A DNA stretch of 20,372 bases from positions 1 to 20,372 of the IMG/VR virus record IMGVR_UViG_3300047380_000253; one strand, given 5' to 3'. Positions 8,386 through 16,187 of this stretch are shown here, in pieces. The first letter of the stretch is position 1. Each line of letters starts with the position of its first letter. The notes beneath the pieces were generated by a model, which saw only the letters and a program-made list of their open reading frames with translations, was not told the origin of the DNA and did no database searches. The DNA comes from a virus. The position numbers were made by a program, and so were the translations under genes.

Positions 8386-8808
8386 CTATTTGGTAAAGCC
8401 AGCGCCAAAGTATAGGCCGACTATTGCTGAAACTATGTGTGTGTCTAGTGGGGTTATAACAAAGCCACGAGCTGCTTTCCAATGTATAGCATCTGGTGCA
8501 CCTAGTAGCCAGTTGATGAAGCCACCCTGTACTTCTGTATAACCAACGATTACACTTACGTCAGGATACCATACTGCTACTAGCTTTGGCAACACAATAA
8601 TAGAGAAGACTGCAGATAAAGCTATGATCCTACGTGTCCATGCAAAGTGCTTATCTGTCTTGCCATGCTCTCTTGCATCGCTGACTGCCCCTACTAGGGC
8701 TTTCTGATGTTCTGCTTTATTTTTGTTGCTTTGCCCCCACATGGACATAACTCCACCTAAGACAGTGGAGAAAAGCATTGTGATTAATTCTAAGGGAAGT
8801 CCAAACAT
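8386..8808 (-). CDS. Three-transmembrane-segment phage protein, possible holin
   Basis: A 140-residue protein with three hydrophobic stretches: about 3-22 (LELITMLFSTVLGGVMSMW), 60-81 (RIIALSAVFSIIVLPKLVAVW) and 113-137 (FVITPLDTHIVSAIVGLYFG). A charged, helical loop (NKNKAEHQK...DAREHGKTDKH) lies between the first two. Its start overlaps the stop of the LysM/lysozyme-like gene by one base (TAATG), so the two are translationally coupled. Small size, three helices and pairing with a peptidoglycan enzyme suit a class I-like holin, but a virion membrane component is equally possible. No named family was recognised with certainty. Confidence 0.65.
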   Translation of the reverse strand: MFGLPLELITMLFSTVLGGVMSMWGQSNKNKAEHQKALVGAVSDAREHGKTDKHFAWTRRIIALSAVFSIIVLPKLVAVWYPDVSVIVGYTEVQGGFINWLLGAPDAIHWKAARGFVITPLDTHIVSAIVGLYFGAGFTK

Positions 8809-10052
8809 TATGGGAACTCAAACGCTGTTATATTATCGGATGGTGATTTGTTTAACTTAGATTGGCTTACACGAAATGCTCTTATTCTTTTTTTCTTTTC
8901 TTTCTTAGGTCCTGCCCACCAATGCTCAGCCCAAAAGTCTTCTATATTCTGTTTGCCTGATATTACTTTACCTATATCTGCTTTCGGATGCTCTAACATA
9001 TCATACACAGCTATAGCCATCTGTTGATCTGCAGATAAAGATACTATCTCAGATTGTATATCCCCAGATAAATCTATATTAGAAATCCACTCAGGTACGT
9101 CTTGTTTAAGCTTATCTTTATAATGATTCTTAGCTCTTTTTACAGCTGTTACAAAGCTATTAGGTTCATATTGCATAACACCTCTAGCAGGACCACCTCC
9201 ATACTGAGCTAATGTAGGGTCCATTGTGCTATCAGATTCATGGTAAGCCATAGGCTTAATAACCTTATTGAGTATATCTTCAGGCTTTGCATTCTTTATA
9301 TTAGCTGCTATAGCTAAAGCATTTTCTAAACTGTCATCTGTAGGATTTTTTTGTAATGTAGCCTCAGCCATTTTAGTATCTTCAACAGTAGGTTCTGCCT
9401 GAGGTTTAGACATGAGACCTACCTGACCGCCTTTTAGTGTAGAAGTATCCTCTTGATCTACAACAGGTGTCTCTTCTGTACTTGGTATGTTTATTTTCTG
9501 CCCAGGAAAAATCAAATCAGGGTCATCTATCTGTGGATTAGCATCTATCAACTCTTTTAAAGATACATCTTTATCTTTAGCTATAGCTGTTAGTGTATCT
9601 CCAGCCTTAACCTCAACATCATCTATTTCACCTGTATATACTTCTGGCACAGCCATACGAGCCATGTCAGCTGCGATAGCATCTTCAATATCAACACCAC
9701 GCAAGTAATCTTCTAGTTCTGTCTGCATCTCTTGCATGTTCTTTTGATCATACAAGTTCATAGGAGTTATTCTAGTTTCACTATTTTTAGCTAACCTAGC
9801 ACCAGCATCAGCCAAAGAAGCAGCAGTAGAACTGTACAAGGCAGTTACTGGTGTTAATCTTTTGTCTGAATTGTCATTGTTATCATTACTAGAATACGTA
9901 GGCTTTGGTGCAGAGAAGACTGCAGAACTACCTTTGTTATCTGCTGTACTAGGGCGTGAGCCTAGACCTGAGGGTCTCAGCTTAGGTGTTGGAGTACTAC
10001 TGGGATTGTAGAAACTCGATATAGCGTTTGGGTCATAACCTGGTTCTGGCAT
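8808..10052 (-). CDS. LysM-containing virion protein with lysozyme/transglycosylase-like domain
   Basis: 414 residues from the ATG at 10052 (MPEPGYDP), two bases after the previous stop and preceded by AGGA. An in-frame start at 10259 would overlap the upstream gene by 206 bases and is disfavoured. Residues 1-65 are Pro/Ser/Asn-rich linker. A LysM peptidoglycan-binding motif spans about 147-190 (VKAGDTLTAIAKDKDVSLKE, then ANPQ...IFPGQKINIP). From about 262 to 385 a lysozyme-fold-like region reads AYHESDSTMDP (E272 a candidate catalytic Glu) and ARGVMQYEP, resembling the SLT-type ES...GLMQ motifs. The protein probably digests murein during entry or lysis. The enzyme assignment rests on short motifs; LysM is firm. 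Confidence 0.8.
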   Translation of the reverse strand: MPEPGYDPNAISSFYNPSSTPTPKLRPSGLGSRPSTADNKGSSAVFSAPKPTYSSNDNNDNSDKRLTPVTALYSSTAASLADAGARLAKNSETRITPMNLYDQKNMQEMQTELEDYLRGVDIEDAIAADMARMAVPEVYTGEIDDVEVKAGDTLTAIAKDKDVSLKELIDANPQIDDPDLIFPGQKINIPSTEETPVVDQEDTSTLKGGQVGLMSKPQAEPTVEDTKMAEATLQKNPTDDSLENALAIAANIKNAKPEDILNKVIKPMAYHESDSTMDPTLAQYGGGPARGVMQYEPNSFVTAVKRAKNHYKDKLKQDVPEWISNIDLSGDIQSEIVSLSADQQMAIAVYDMLEHPKADIGKVISGKQNIEDFWAEHWWAGPKKEKKKRIRAFRVSQSKLNKSPSDNITAFEFP

Positions 10053-10053
10053 A

Positions 10054-11925
10054 TTATAAATTCCTGAATAATAGTTTGGCTGCGTTAGTGGCGATCTCTC
10101 CAAGGAACTTTCCTGATGCCGCTGATAGGCCACTAGAGTCAGTGTCGCCCCCAGCAGAAGCAGATGCCTCAGCTTGAATTTTAGCCATAGCAATGTTAGC
10201 ATCCCTTTCAGCAGCATTTTCACCTGACTGCCAAGCCCAAGCAAGAACATCACGTTCACGTTGAACCATATTATTATATGCAGTCATAGTTAAGTTGTTA
10301 GCGGCAAGAGCCGCGTCACGATTAGCTTGGTTGTCAGCTGCGTTTTCAGCTGTTGTTATAGACTGCGCCCACTGAGCGTTAGCCTGTGCTACAACTAAAT
10401 GGTTAGTAGCGTTGAACTGATCACGTGCATTCTCTTGATCTGTGTTAAATCTAGATAAAGCATTAGCTTCACCAGCGTTGAAACGAGACATAGCATTCTT
10501 TTGCTCAGAGTTAAACTGTGATACCTGCGTAGCAAGTGTAGCAAAGAATTGGTTAGTCTGATTTTCAGATGAAGCGTTAAACTGTTTAGCCGCATTCTCT
10601 TGTGCTGTATCAGACAGAATAGTATTAACACGCTCTTGAGCTTTAAACATGTTTGTCTGTTGCTCATTGCTTAGGTTAGTCATATCCATCTGTAAGAAAG
10701 CTTGAGCATTCTGTAGCTGGGCTTGCTGTCTATTGTTTAGATTAGCCATATCCATCTGAGACATAGCCGCTGCATCAGCCATAACCTTAGCTTGACGATT
10801 ACTTAGATTAGCTAGGTTCATAGTCTGAGCCATCTTAGCATTCTCAAGAGCTACCTGCTGTTGTGCTGTAAAGTTCATGTTAGCTATCTCAGATACCTTA
10901 GCCGCGTTCTGAACCTTAGCTTGGAAGTCTTGAGTAAATTCCATGTTGAGGAAACCAGCGCGTTGACGTGCCGATTCCATAGCAACCTCTTGTTTGTTAG
11001 AGGCATCCATCTGAGCTATAGGTAGTGCAGATTCCATAGCCGCTTGTACAATAGCCATACCAGCCATAGATGAAGCAGATAAACCTCTAGCTGCCATCCT
11101 TGCGGTAGCACCTCTCATAGCTCCTGCCGCCCATGCTGGTGTAGAGCCACCCTCAAAGTCTGCCATTAGGGAAGACATCTCGTCCTGAACACTAGCCGCT
11201 TCTAGCTTCTCTGTTCCATATATGTCTTGTACTTTTTGTTGATCTACAGAAGAACCATCTATAGTTTCGCCTGTCTCAAGTACACGTGTAGGAGCATTTT
11301 CTACTTTAGCTGCCTCACCCTGAGCCGCCTCTAGCTCTAACTGTGCTAACTTTGTAGGATCTCCTGTAGCCGCTGTCATAGTAGCTTCGTCACTTACAGT
11401 ACCTGTAGCTGCGGTAACACCTGCAAGTGCTTTATCTACAGCTGGAGCCGCAGTAGCTGAATCTATAGTAGATACTGGTGTGGTTGGTGAAGCTACTGCT
11501 TCTGGTGCTTGTTCAGCTGTTACATTTGTAGCTGTATTAGCGTCACCTAGTTGACCTGTACCTGTAGCAATCTCTGTACCCGTACCAGTATTAGCTACTG
11601 TATCGGCTTTGATGGTTAACTTACGAGGGTCTGTTGTTATAGCAGAAGTCATAGTACTTGCGCCACTATTAACTACAGTACCTTCATCTGTAGTAGTCTC
11701 TTCTTCCTCTGTAGTAGTACCACCTTCAGCCATCATCTTAACAGGATTACCTTCTATGGTTCTCCTAGCCGCTAGTGTGAACTTACCCATTCTAGCCGCC
11801 GCCGCAGGGTTGGATGATAGAAAGAGATTAATAGATTTTTGATCCGTAGGGCCGTTATATCCCAGCGCTGGTAAAACCTTATTCTTTAATGTTTCAGGTT
11901 TAAACCCTACAAACTTTTTTGCCAT
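10054..11925 (-). CDS. Virion structural protein with long hendecad coiled-coil region
   Basis: A 623-residue protein. Residues 1-65 are a small compact region, 70-250 are Thr/Ala/Glu-rich low complexity, and 262-305 contain the strongly patterned PAWAAGAMRGATARMAARGL segment ending MESALPIAQ. This segment is familiar from structural proteins of marine tailed phages. Residues about 310-580 form a long helical rod with 22- then 11-residue repeats. The C-terminus is Gly/Ser-rich. It is the largest tail-side structural protein of the operon, ending 1 base before the start of the LysM gene. A rod or fibre-like component is likely; the exact virion position is unknown. Confidence 0.72.
   Translation of the reverse strand: MAKKFVGFKPETLKNKVLPALGYNGPTDQKSINLFLSSNPAAAARMGKFTLAARRTIEGNPVKMMAEGGTTTEEEETTTDEGTVVNSGASTMTSAITTDPRKLTIKADTVANTGTGTEIATGTGQLGDANTATNVTAEQAPEAVASPTTPVSTIDSATAAPAVDKALAGVTAATGTVSDEATMTAATGDPTKLAQLELEAAQGEAAKVENAPTRVLETGETIDGSSVDQQKVQDIYGTEKLEAASVQDEMSSLMADFEGGSTPAWAAGAMRGATARMAARGLSASSMAGMAIVQAAMESALPIAQMDASNKQEVAMESARQRAGFLNMEFTQDFQAKVQNAAKVSEIANMNFTAQQQVALENAKMAQTMNLANLSNRQAKVMADAAAMSQMDMANLNNRQQAQLQNAQAFLQMDMTNLSNEQQTNMFKAQERVNTILSDTAQENAAKQFNASSENQTNQFFATLATQVSQFNSEQKNAMSRFNAGEANALSRFNTDQENARDQFNATNHLVVAQANAQWAQSITTAENAADNQANRDAALAANNLTMTAYNNMVQRERDVLAWAWQSGENAAERDANIAMAKIQAEASASAGGDTDSSGLSAASGKFLGEIATNAAKLLFRNL
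10354..10584 (-). repeat. Seven tandem 11-residue (33-bp) repeats, [QR]FN register
   Basis: Within the coiled-coil protein, QFN/RFN-type triplets recur at residues 448, 459, 470, 481, 492, 503 and 514, exactly 11 apart. The units read like QFNASSENQTN, RFNAGEANALS and RFNTDQENARD. A strict hendecad period predicts a nearly straight or right-handed coiled coil. Confidence 0.85.
10624..10821 (-). repeat. Three tandem 22-residue (66-bp) repeats
   Basis: Units start at residues 369, 391 and 413 of the coiled-coil protein: MNLANLSNRQ..., MDMANLNNRQ... and MDMTNLSNEQ... Each is twice the 11-residue period of the downstream array, so the two repeat blocks share one geometry. Confidence 0.8.
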
Positions 11926-11926
11926 G

Positions 11927-12184
11927 TTATTTATTCCCTAACTGCATCCACACTGCACCAGCGATGAATGTTAAAATAGCGATTGTTGTTACCTTGACGA
12001 AGGTAGACCATATACCTCTACGTGTATCGCGCCATACGTCAAGTAGATCTCTCATATCATTTATATCTTTAGCTGCTGACTTATCATGTAATCCGATAGA
12101 CGTTAGAGCTTGCTTAGCACCGCGCTTAGCTGCACGATCTAACATAGATTCTAACTCATCTGGTGTTAAGTTAATATTAGCCAT
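11927..12184 (-). CDS. Small single-pass membrane protein, DUF6127-like, possible holin/anchor
   Basis: An 85-residue protein. The N-terminal helix has LTPDELESMLDRAAKRGAKQ and IGLHDKSAAKDINDMRDLLD, a charged region, followed by WRDTRRGIWSTF and a single transmembrane segment (about 66-82, VTTIAILTFIAGAVWMQL) with a short polar end. The layout, including the IGLHDxxAAxDIxxMRxLL element and the WRDTRR boundary, matches the small DUF6127-like proteins found in many phage genomes as recalled. Its start overlaps the fibre gene's stop by one base (TAATG). A holin-like or anchoring function is possible; the evidence is topology and context. Confidence 0.72.
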   Translation of the reverse strand: MANINLTPDELESMLDRAAKRGAKQALTSIGLHDKSAAKDINDMRDLLDVWRDTRRGIWSTFVKVTTIAILTFIAGAVWMQLGNK

Positions 12185-13620
12185 TAGATAGTGCCAAACG
12201 CCGTTACGTTACCTGCTACAGTAATGTTACCGCTTGCGTCTAGCTTCATCTTGTTAGTACCGCTAGTAGCAAAGTACAAAGTACCAGAACTCTCTGTTAT
12301 GGTCCAGTCACCTAAATCTACAGTAGTAGCGTTAAGAGTGGAAGCAGAGAAAGCCTGAGATGAAGAACCAGCTAGTTCTGCTTTAGTATCTATTTCTGTT
12401 TGTAACCCATCTACATTAGCAATAGTATGGTTGTGACTATCATCGGCAATCACAGTTGTTATACTAACATTACCTGACCCATCAAAATTAACGTTGCCTG
12501 AGACATCTCCAGCAAGTGCTATATTACGTGCTGTTGCTAGTGCCGTAGCTGTAGAAGCATTACCTGTTACAGCACCTGTCACATCTCCCGTTAAGTCACC
12601 AGTTACATCACCTGTTAGGTTTCCAGTTACGTTACCAGTAACATTACCCGTTACGTCACCCGTAACACCACCTGTTAAGTCACCTGTAACGTTACCCGTA
12701 ACATCACCTGTAACATTACCCGTAACACCACCTGTAACATTACCTGTTAGATTCCCTGTTACGTTACCTGTAACATCACCTGTAACGTTACCTGTTAGGT
12801 TACCTGTAACATCACCCGTAACACCACCTGTTAAATCACCTGTGACATTTCCAGTAACACCACCTGTTAAATCTCCAGTTACGTTACCTGTAACATTACC
12901 TGTTAGGTTACCTGTAACATCACCTGTTAAAGAACCTAAGACACCCCCTGTAAGAATACCTGCAACGTCCCCTGTAACATTCCCAGTTACGTTACCTGTA
13001 ACGTCCCCCGTAACATTACCTACAACGCCACCTGTTGCTGTTGTAACACCTGTTATACCTAGTGTACCTGCTACTGTAGCATTCTCATCTACGGTAAGAG
13101 TATCCACGTTTGCAGTACCATCTAGCCACAAGTTATTCCATTGTTGTGTAGAAGTACCTAGACTAAAATTACCTGTTACCTCTGGTACTATATTACTGTT
13201 TACATCTGCTTGAAAGTCTATAGTATCTGTAGCCGCATCACCAAAAGTAAGACTGCCAGAGATTGTAGTATTACCTGTAACACTAAGGTTACCTCCTACA
13301 GAGATATTACCTGTCGTTGTGACAGTAGCACTATTAACACCACCCGTAAAGAAAGCGTCTTTAAACCCTGCTCCTGTAGAGCCTACATCTAAAGTATTTG
13401 TTGTCTTAGGTACAACATTTGAAGATGAGATAATTACATCTTGCGCTGGTCCTACCTTAGTAATAGGTGCACCTTCACCAGAAGTACCATCGTGTTTATG
13501 TCCTGACGATGCGTTGAACCCTGCTTCAAGAGCATTGTACTCTGCATCAAAGTCGTCAGCATCAATAACGTTTCCGTTAGCAATGTTGTTACCAGTGTCT
13601 TGACGTGTATAACCTGCCAT
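12184..13620 (-). CDS. Tail fibre protein with 38 GxVT repeats
   Basis: 478 residues. The N-terminal domain (1-100) has MAGYTRQDTG and HKHDGTSGEGAPI, a phage fibre signature, probably virion-anchoring. Residues 100-200 are beta-rich with GNISVGGNLSVTGN-like strands. Residues 201-352 are 38 uninterrupted G-x-[VL]-T units. Residues 365-478 end with WTITESSGTLYFATSG and GNITVAGNVTAFGTI, a C-terminal end common to marine phage fibres. The repeat array probably forms an extended fibrous beta structure. Start at ATG 13620 follows the nozzle gene stop by 10 bases. Target and symmetry cannot be judged from sequence. Confidence 0.85.
   Translation of the reverse strand: MAGYTRQDTGNNIANGNVIDADDFDAEYNALEAGFNASSGHKHDGTSGEGAPITKVGPAQDVIISSSNVVPKTTNTLDVGSTGAGFKDAFFTGGVNSATVTTTGNISVGGNLSVTGNTTISGSLTFGDAATDTIDFQADVNSNIVPEVTGNFSLGTSTQQWNNLWLDGTANVDTLTVDENATVAGTLGITGVTTATGGVVGNVTGDVTGNVTGNVTGDVAGILTGGVLGSLTGDVTGNLTGNVTGNVTGDLTGGVTGNVTGDLTGGVTGDVTGNLTGNVTGDVTGNVTGNLTGNVTGGVTGNVTGDVTGNVTGDLTGGVTGDVTGNVTGNVTGNLTGDVTGDLTGDVTGAVTGNASTATALATARNIALAGDVSGNVNFDGSGNVSITTVIADDSHNHTIANVDGLQTEIDTKAELAGSSSQAFSASTLNATTVDLGDWTITESSGTLYFATSGTNKMKLDASGNITVAGNVTAFGTI
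12565..13020 (-). repeat. 12-bp tandem array encoding 38 GxVT tetrapeptides
   Basis: In the fibre gene, residues 201-352 are 38 consecutive four-residue units of pattern G-[NDG]-[VL]-T. Rare departures are GDVA (217), GILT (221), GGVL (225), GSLT (229) and GAVT (349). Codons for the same residues vary (GTT/GTA/GTG, ACA/ACG/ACC/ACT), so the protein pattern is more conserved than the DNA. Confidence 0.92.
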
Positions 13621-13630
13621 AATTTAGTCC

Positions 13631-15169
13631 TTACTGTCTATCATTTTGTCTATACTCTAGCAGGGCTGTGTCTAGAGTGAATGTGGGATTAGTAGAGGTA
13701 TCCTCTACACGTAGTGCTATAGTCTTACCTGACCCAACAATATTAGTGTTATATACTACGTCAAGTTCACCACCAAAGGTAGAGGTGTTAAACACAGAAT
13801 CTGAAGAGCCATAGAGAAATACTGCTGTACCTGTACTTTCTATTCTCTGCGTAGGAGGTTGTATAACAGACGTGCTGGTCTTAGTATCAAAGTCATATTT
13901 TATATTTAACCCTAGATCCATAGGACCTGTAGGTTTAGCATACAGAGTAATTTTATAAAAGGATTTGCGTAGTTGTGGATCAGAGAGAGGCATAAAAGGT
14001 GATTCGTATATACCGTCAATGTTAGCACCATCAAAGCTAGAGCCTGTATCCATAGTATATACGTAACCATCTCCATTAGCAAAAGCAATAGTCTCTGCTG
14101 TACCTGAATATCGGCTGTCAGCTATATGCGCTTTTATACCAAAGGTAGTAGACCAACTCATACCAGAAGCACCCTGTGCTACAAGCTTAGTAGCGATTAA
14201 ACCTTTAGCAACTTCATTTTGTTCAGACTCAATAAATGCAAAGATTCTGTACTGGGCTTTCTCTCTTAAAATAACAGAAGTAAAGTTAGATGTACTACTC
14301 AAGAATTTAGTAGCATCTTTAGTAATAGGATCAGAGGCAATATCTAAACCAAAGTCACCAATACGATCAGTAGCACTTAGTAATCTAATACCGTCAGCTG
14401 CTAGATACATAATGTCACCACCAACTTCTTGTATTGTATCTCCGTTTATACAGCCCATCTTACTTGCTATAGGTGATACTTGGAAGTCAGATGCTGTACT
14501 ACCCGTTAAACGTTTTATACTATCAGACGTAAATATAATAAGTTGATCACGGAATACAACTAAACCTGTTACATCAGACGAGGCACTTATAGAACCTGCC
14601 CCATCTCCTGATGCAAAGTTATCAACAGTAGAAGGGGCAGTAAAGAATACATTATTACCCTTTGCATAGAACGCTGTGTCTTTAAACACAGCTACATGCG
14701 AAGCTCCTAATACATCTGTACTACTAGCTATTGCTGTAAGAGAATTACCAGAAGTATTATAAGTAGCAGGGTAATTGACCCCATCAACAAACAAAACCTT
14801 ATCGTCACCATTTAGATTATAAAGAGCACTACGTGCCTTAGTACCTAACAAAGGTCTAGCACCCATAGAAGTCCATGAAGTACCTGTACCGTAATAATAC
14901 TCTGTTACATTACTAGCGTTCTTTCTAGCAACTACAATTCTTCCAGAGCTTATAACTTTTAAAGCTAAGATAGAACCTGTACCAGGAACTGTTGTAGTAC
15001 TGTACTTTTCGTAACCTTTTATTTTAGAGTAGCCACCTTCTTTAGTGGCTTCAAAGTTCTGTAAAATAGTAGCCGAACCGACAGCATTACTACCATGCTG
15101 CAAGGCACTGAGATTAGAGACGAGACCGCCTTTAAACTCTATAGGAAATGTTTGCCACTGTGTAGCCAT
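13631..15169 (-). CDS. Tail nozzle / tail tubular protein B (T7 gp12-like)
   Basis: 512 residues, beta-rich. The N-terminus shows FKGGLVSN...GSATILQNFEATKEGGYSKI followed by KGYEKY, the characteristic start of the podovirus nozzle/stabilisation family. The remainder has repeating beta-propeller-like strands (VVFRDQLIIFTSDSIKRL; NGDGYVYTMDTG; YESPFMPLSDPQLRKSF). The start codon overlaps the adaptor gene stop by one base (TAATG), matching the usual gp11-gp12 order. In T7-like virions this protein closes the tail tip and opens upon host contact. Length is shorter than T7 gp12 (about 790 residues). Confidence 0.75.
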   Translation of the reverse strand: MATQWQTFPIEFKGGLVSNLSALQHGSNAVGSATILQNFEATKEGGYSKIKGYEKYSTTTVPGTGSILALKVISSGRIVVARKNASNVTEYYYGTGTSWTSMGARPLLGTKARSALYNLNGDDKVLFVDGVNYPATYNTSGNSLTAIASSTDVLGASHVAVFKDTAFYAKGNNVFFTAPSTVDNFASGDGAGSISASSDVTGLVVFRDQLIIFTSDSIKRLTGSTASDFQVSPIASKMGCINGDTIQEVGGDIMYLAADGIRLLSATDRIGDFGLDIASDPITKDATKFLSSTSNFTSVILREKAQYRIFAFIESEQNEVAKGLIATKLVAQGASGMSWSTTFGIKAHIADSRYSGTAETIAFANGDGYVYTMDTGSSFDGANIDGIYESPFMPLSDPQLRKSFYKITLYAKPTGPMDLGLNIKYDFDTKTSTSVIQPPTQRIESTGTAVFLYGSSDSVFNTSTFGGELDVVYNTNIVGSGKTIALRVEDTSTNPTFTLDTALLEYRQNDRQ

Positions 15170-15858
15170 TAGAAATGTACTCTTGTATCTCGTAAATATT
15201 CTGTGCGATTGATATGTAAACTACGTAATTGTTTAATACCCTGTTCAAACTTCTGTAGTGCTAGTTGTGCTGCTTGATTGTCACCTCTAAATTGGTAAAC
15301 ATAATACATAGCGCCATCTATTATTGTATGCTGATATTGTTCTGGTAGACTGGGTATATCTGTCGAGCTTTCTAATTCAAACCCTAAACGAAAATATTCA
15401 TATACTACTTCATACTCTTTATCAGGCGCTGGGTAAAAGATTAATTCTCTACTAGGGGTGCGTACAATGTGAGTAGGTGTACCAAAAGCGCTTGTTTCAG
15501 AGTTATACTCGGAATCAGCGTGTTTGTCAAGCCATTCTTCGTATGTAAGTACTTTTAGTTTAACAGTTTTTACGTTTAAACCTGAATTACGTTTAATACG
15601 AAAGGTATTCATATTAATAGTCTTACTATCATGCGGCATACTATAGCGAACTTCTCCTACAACAAGTACTTCTGTTTCTTCTACATGATTCCAAGGCCAC
15701 TCAAACTCTTCTTGGTTTATGTGTCTAATAGATGCATTAACAGAATCTTTAGCAAAGCTGTAAAAACCTGTAGTAGTAGAGAAGTTGGCTGTTGTAAGTT
15801 CTACCTCATTAAGTCTACGATTAATATTATTAACTAGGCCAATATAATTATACGCCAT
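15169..15858 (-). CDS. Tail adaptor / tail tubular protein A (T7 gp11-like)
   Basis: 229 residues. The N-terminal helices have NNINRRLNEVELT and FYSFAKDSVNASIRHINQEE. A beta core includes RYSMPHDSKTINM, TPSRELIFYPAPDKEYEVV, and the family signature YEYFRLGFELESSTDIPSLP EQYQHTIIDGAMYYVY (space added). It ends in a helical QLALQKFEQGIKQLRS segment. Such proteins form the ring that joins portal to tail tube in podoviruses. It lies immediately before the nozzle gene, which strengthens both assignments. A neck protein of another tail type is the alternative. Confidence 0.75.
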   Translation of the reverse strand: MAYNYIGLVNNINRRLNEVELTTANFSTTTGFYSFAKDSVNASIRHINQEEFEWPWNHVEETEVLVVGEVRYSMPHDSKTINMNTFRIKRNSGLNVKTVKLKVLTYEEWLDKHADSEYNSETSAFGTPTHIVRTPSRELIFYPAPDKEYEVVYEYFRLGFELESSTDIPSLPEQYQHTIIDGAMYYVYQFRGDNQAAQLALQKFEQGIKQLRSLHINRTEYLRDTRVHF

Positions 15859-15860
15859 TT

Positions 15861-16178
15861 CTATTTCTCCTTCACACGCAAGAAGATGCTACGCTCATAC
15901 TGTAAACCTGCACCTGTTGTAATTCTACACATAATTGTATATCTTACATTGTTTGTACCTAAAGAAAACCTAGCAGTAGATACCTTACCAGCTATTGTAC
16001 CAGTAACAAATTGTAGTCCATTAACAACACCAGAGTTTTCTACTAACGTATTGACACCAGCAGCATCTTTGATATACCAAACGGTAGCAGAAATAGTATC
16101 GTCACCCAAGAAACGAGACCAATCTACACTGTAATCTACAATTTCATCTTTATCTTTATCAGGCCATTTATATGACAT
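15861..16178 (-). CDS. Phage fibre-tail adaptor protein (Gp77-like)
   Basis: 105 residues. The pattern KWPDKDKDEIVDYSVDWSRFLGDDTI, then WYI, near the N-terminus and ITTGAGLQYERSIFLRVKE at the end is the Gp77-like fibre-tail adaptor layout (an Ig/beta-sandwich-type domain, about 100 residues). It sits between a repeat-rich tail protein and the tail adaptor. It probably attaches a fibre or spike to the tail. The assignment is by motif memory, supported by context. Confidence 0.7.
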   Translation of the reverse strand: MSYKWPDKDKDEIVDYSVDWSRFLGDDTISATVWYIKDAAGVNTLVENSGVVNGLQFVTGTIAGKVSTARFSLGTNNVRYTIMCRITTGAGLQYERSIFLRVKEK

Positions 16179-16187
16179 ATCTTATCC

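Noticed and set aside
10053-10259. N-terminal extension of the LysM gene to an ATG at 10259, giving a hydrophobic segment resembling a signal anchor
   Set aside because: It would overlap the upstream coding region by 206 bases, and a well-placed ATG with AGGA lies at 10052. The hydrophobic run comes from reading the upstream gene's 3' end in another frame.
10395-10667. 90-residue frame on the - strand within the coiled-coil gene
   Set aside because: Shifted-frame reading of the 11-residue repeats.
12565-13020. CRISPR-like array
   Set aside because: Period of 12 bp without spacers; it encodes a clear tetrapeptide repeat in a fibre gene.
12494-13213. Open frame on the + strand with PVTSPVTLPV repeats
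   Set aside because: It is the antisense reading of the GxVT repeat array; a 12-bp repeat leaves other frames open. Not supported by context.
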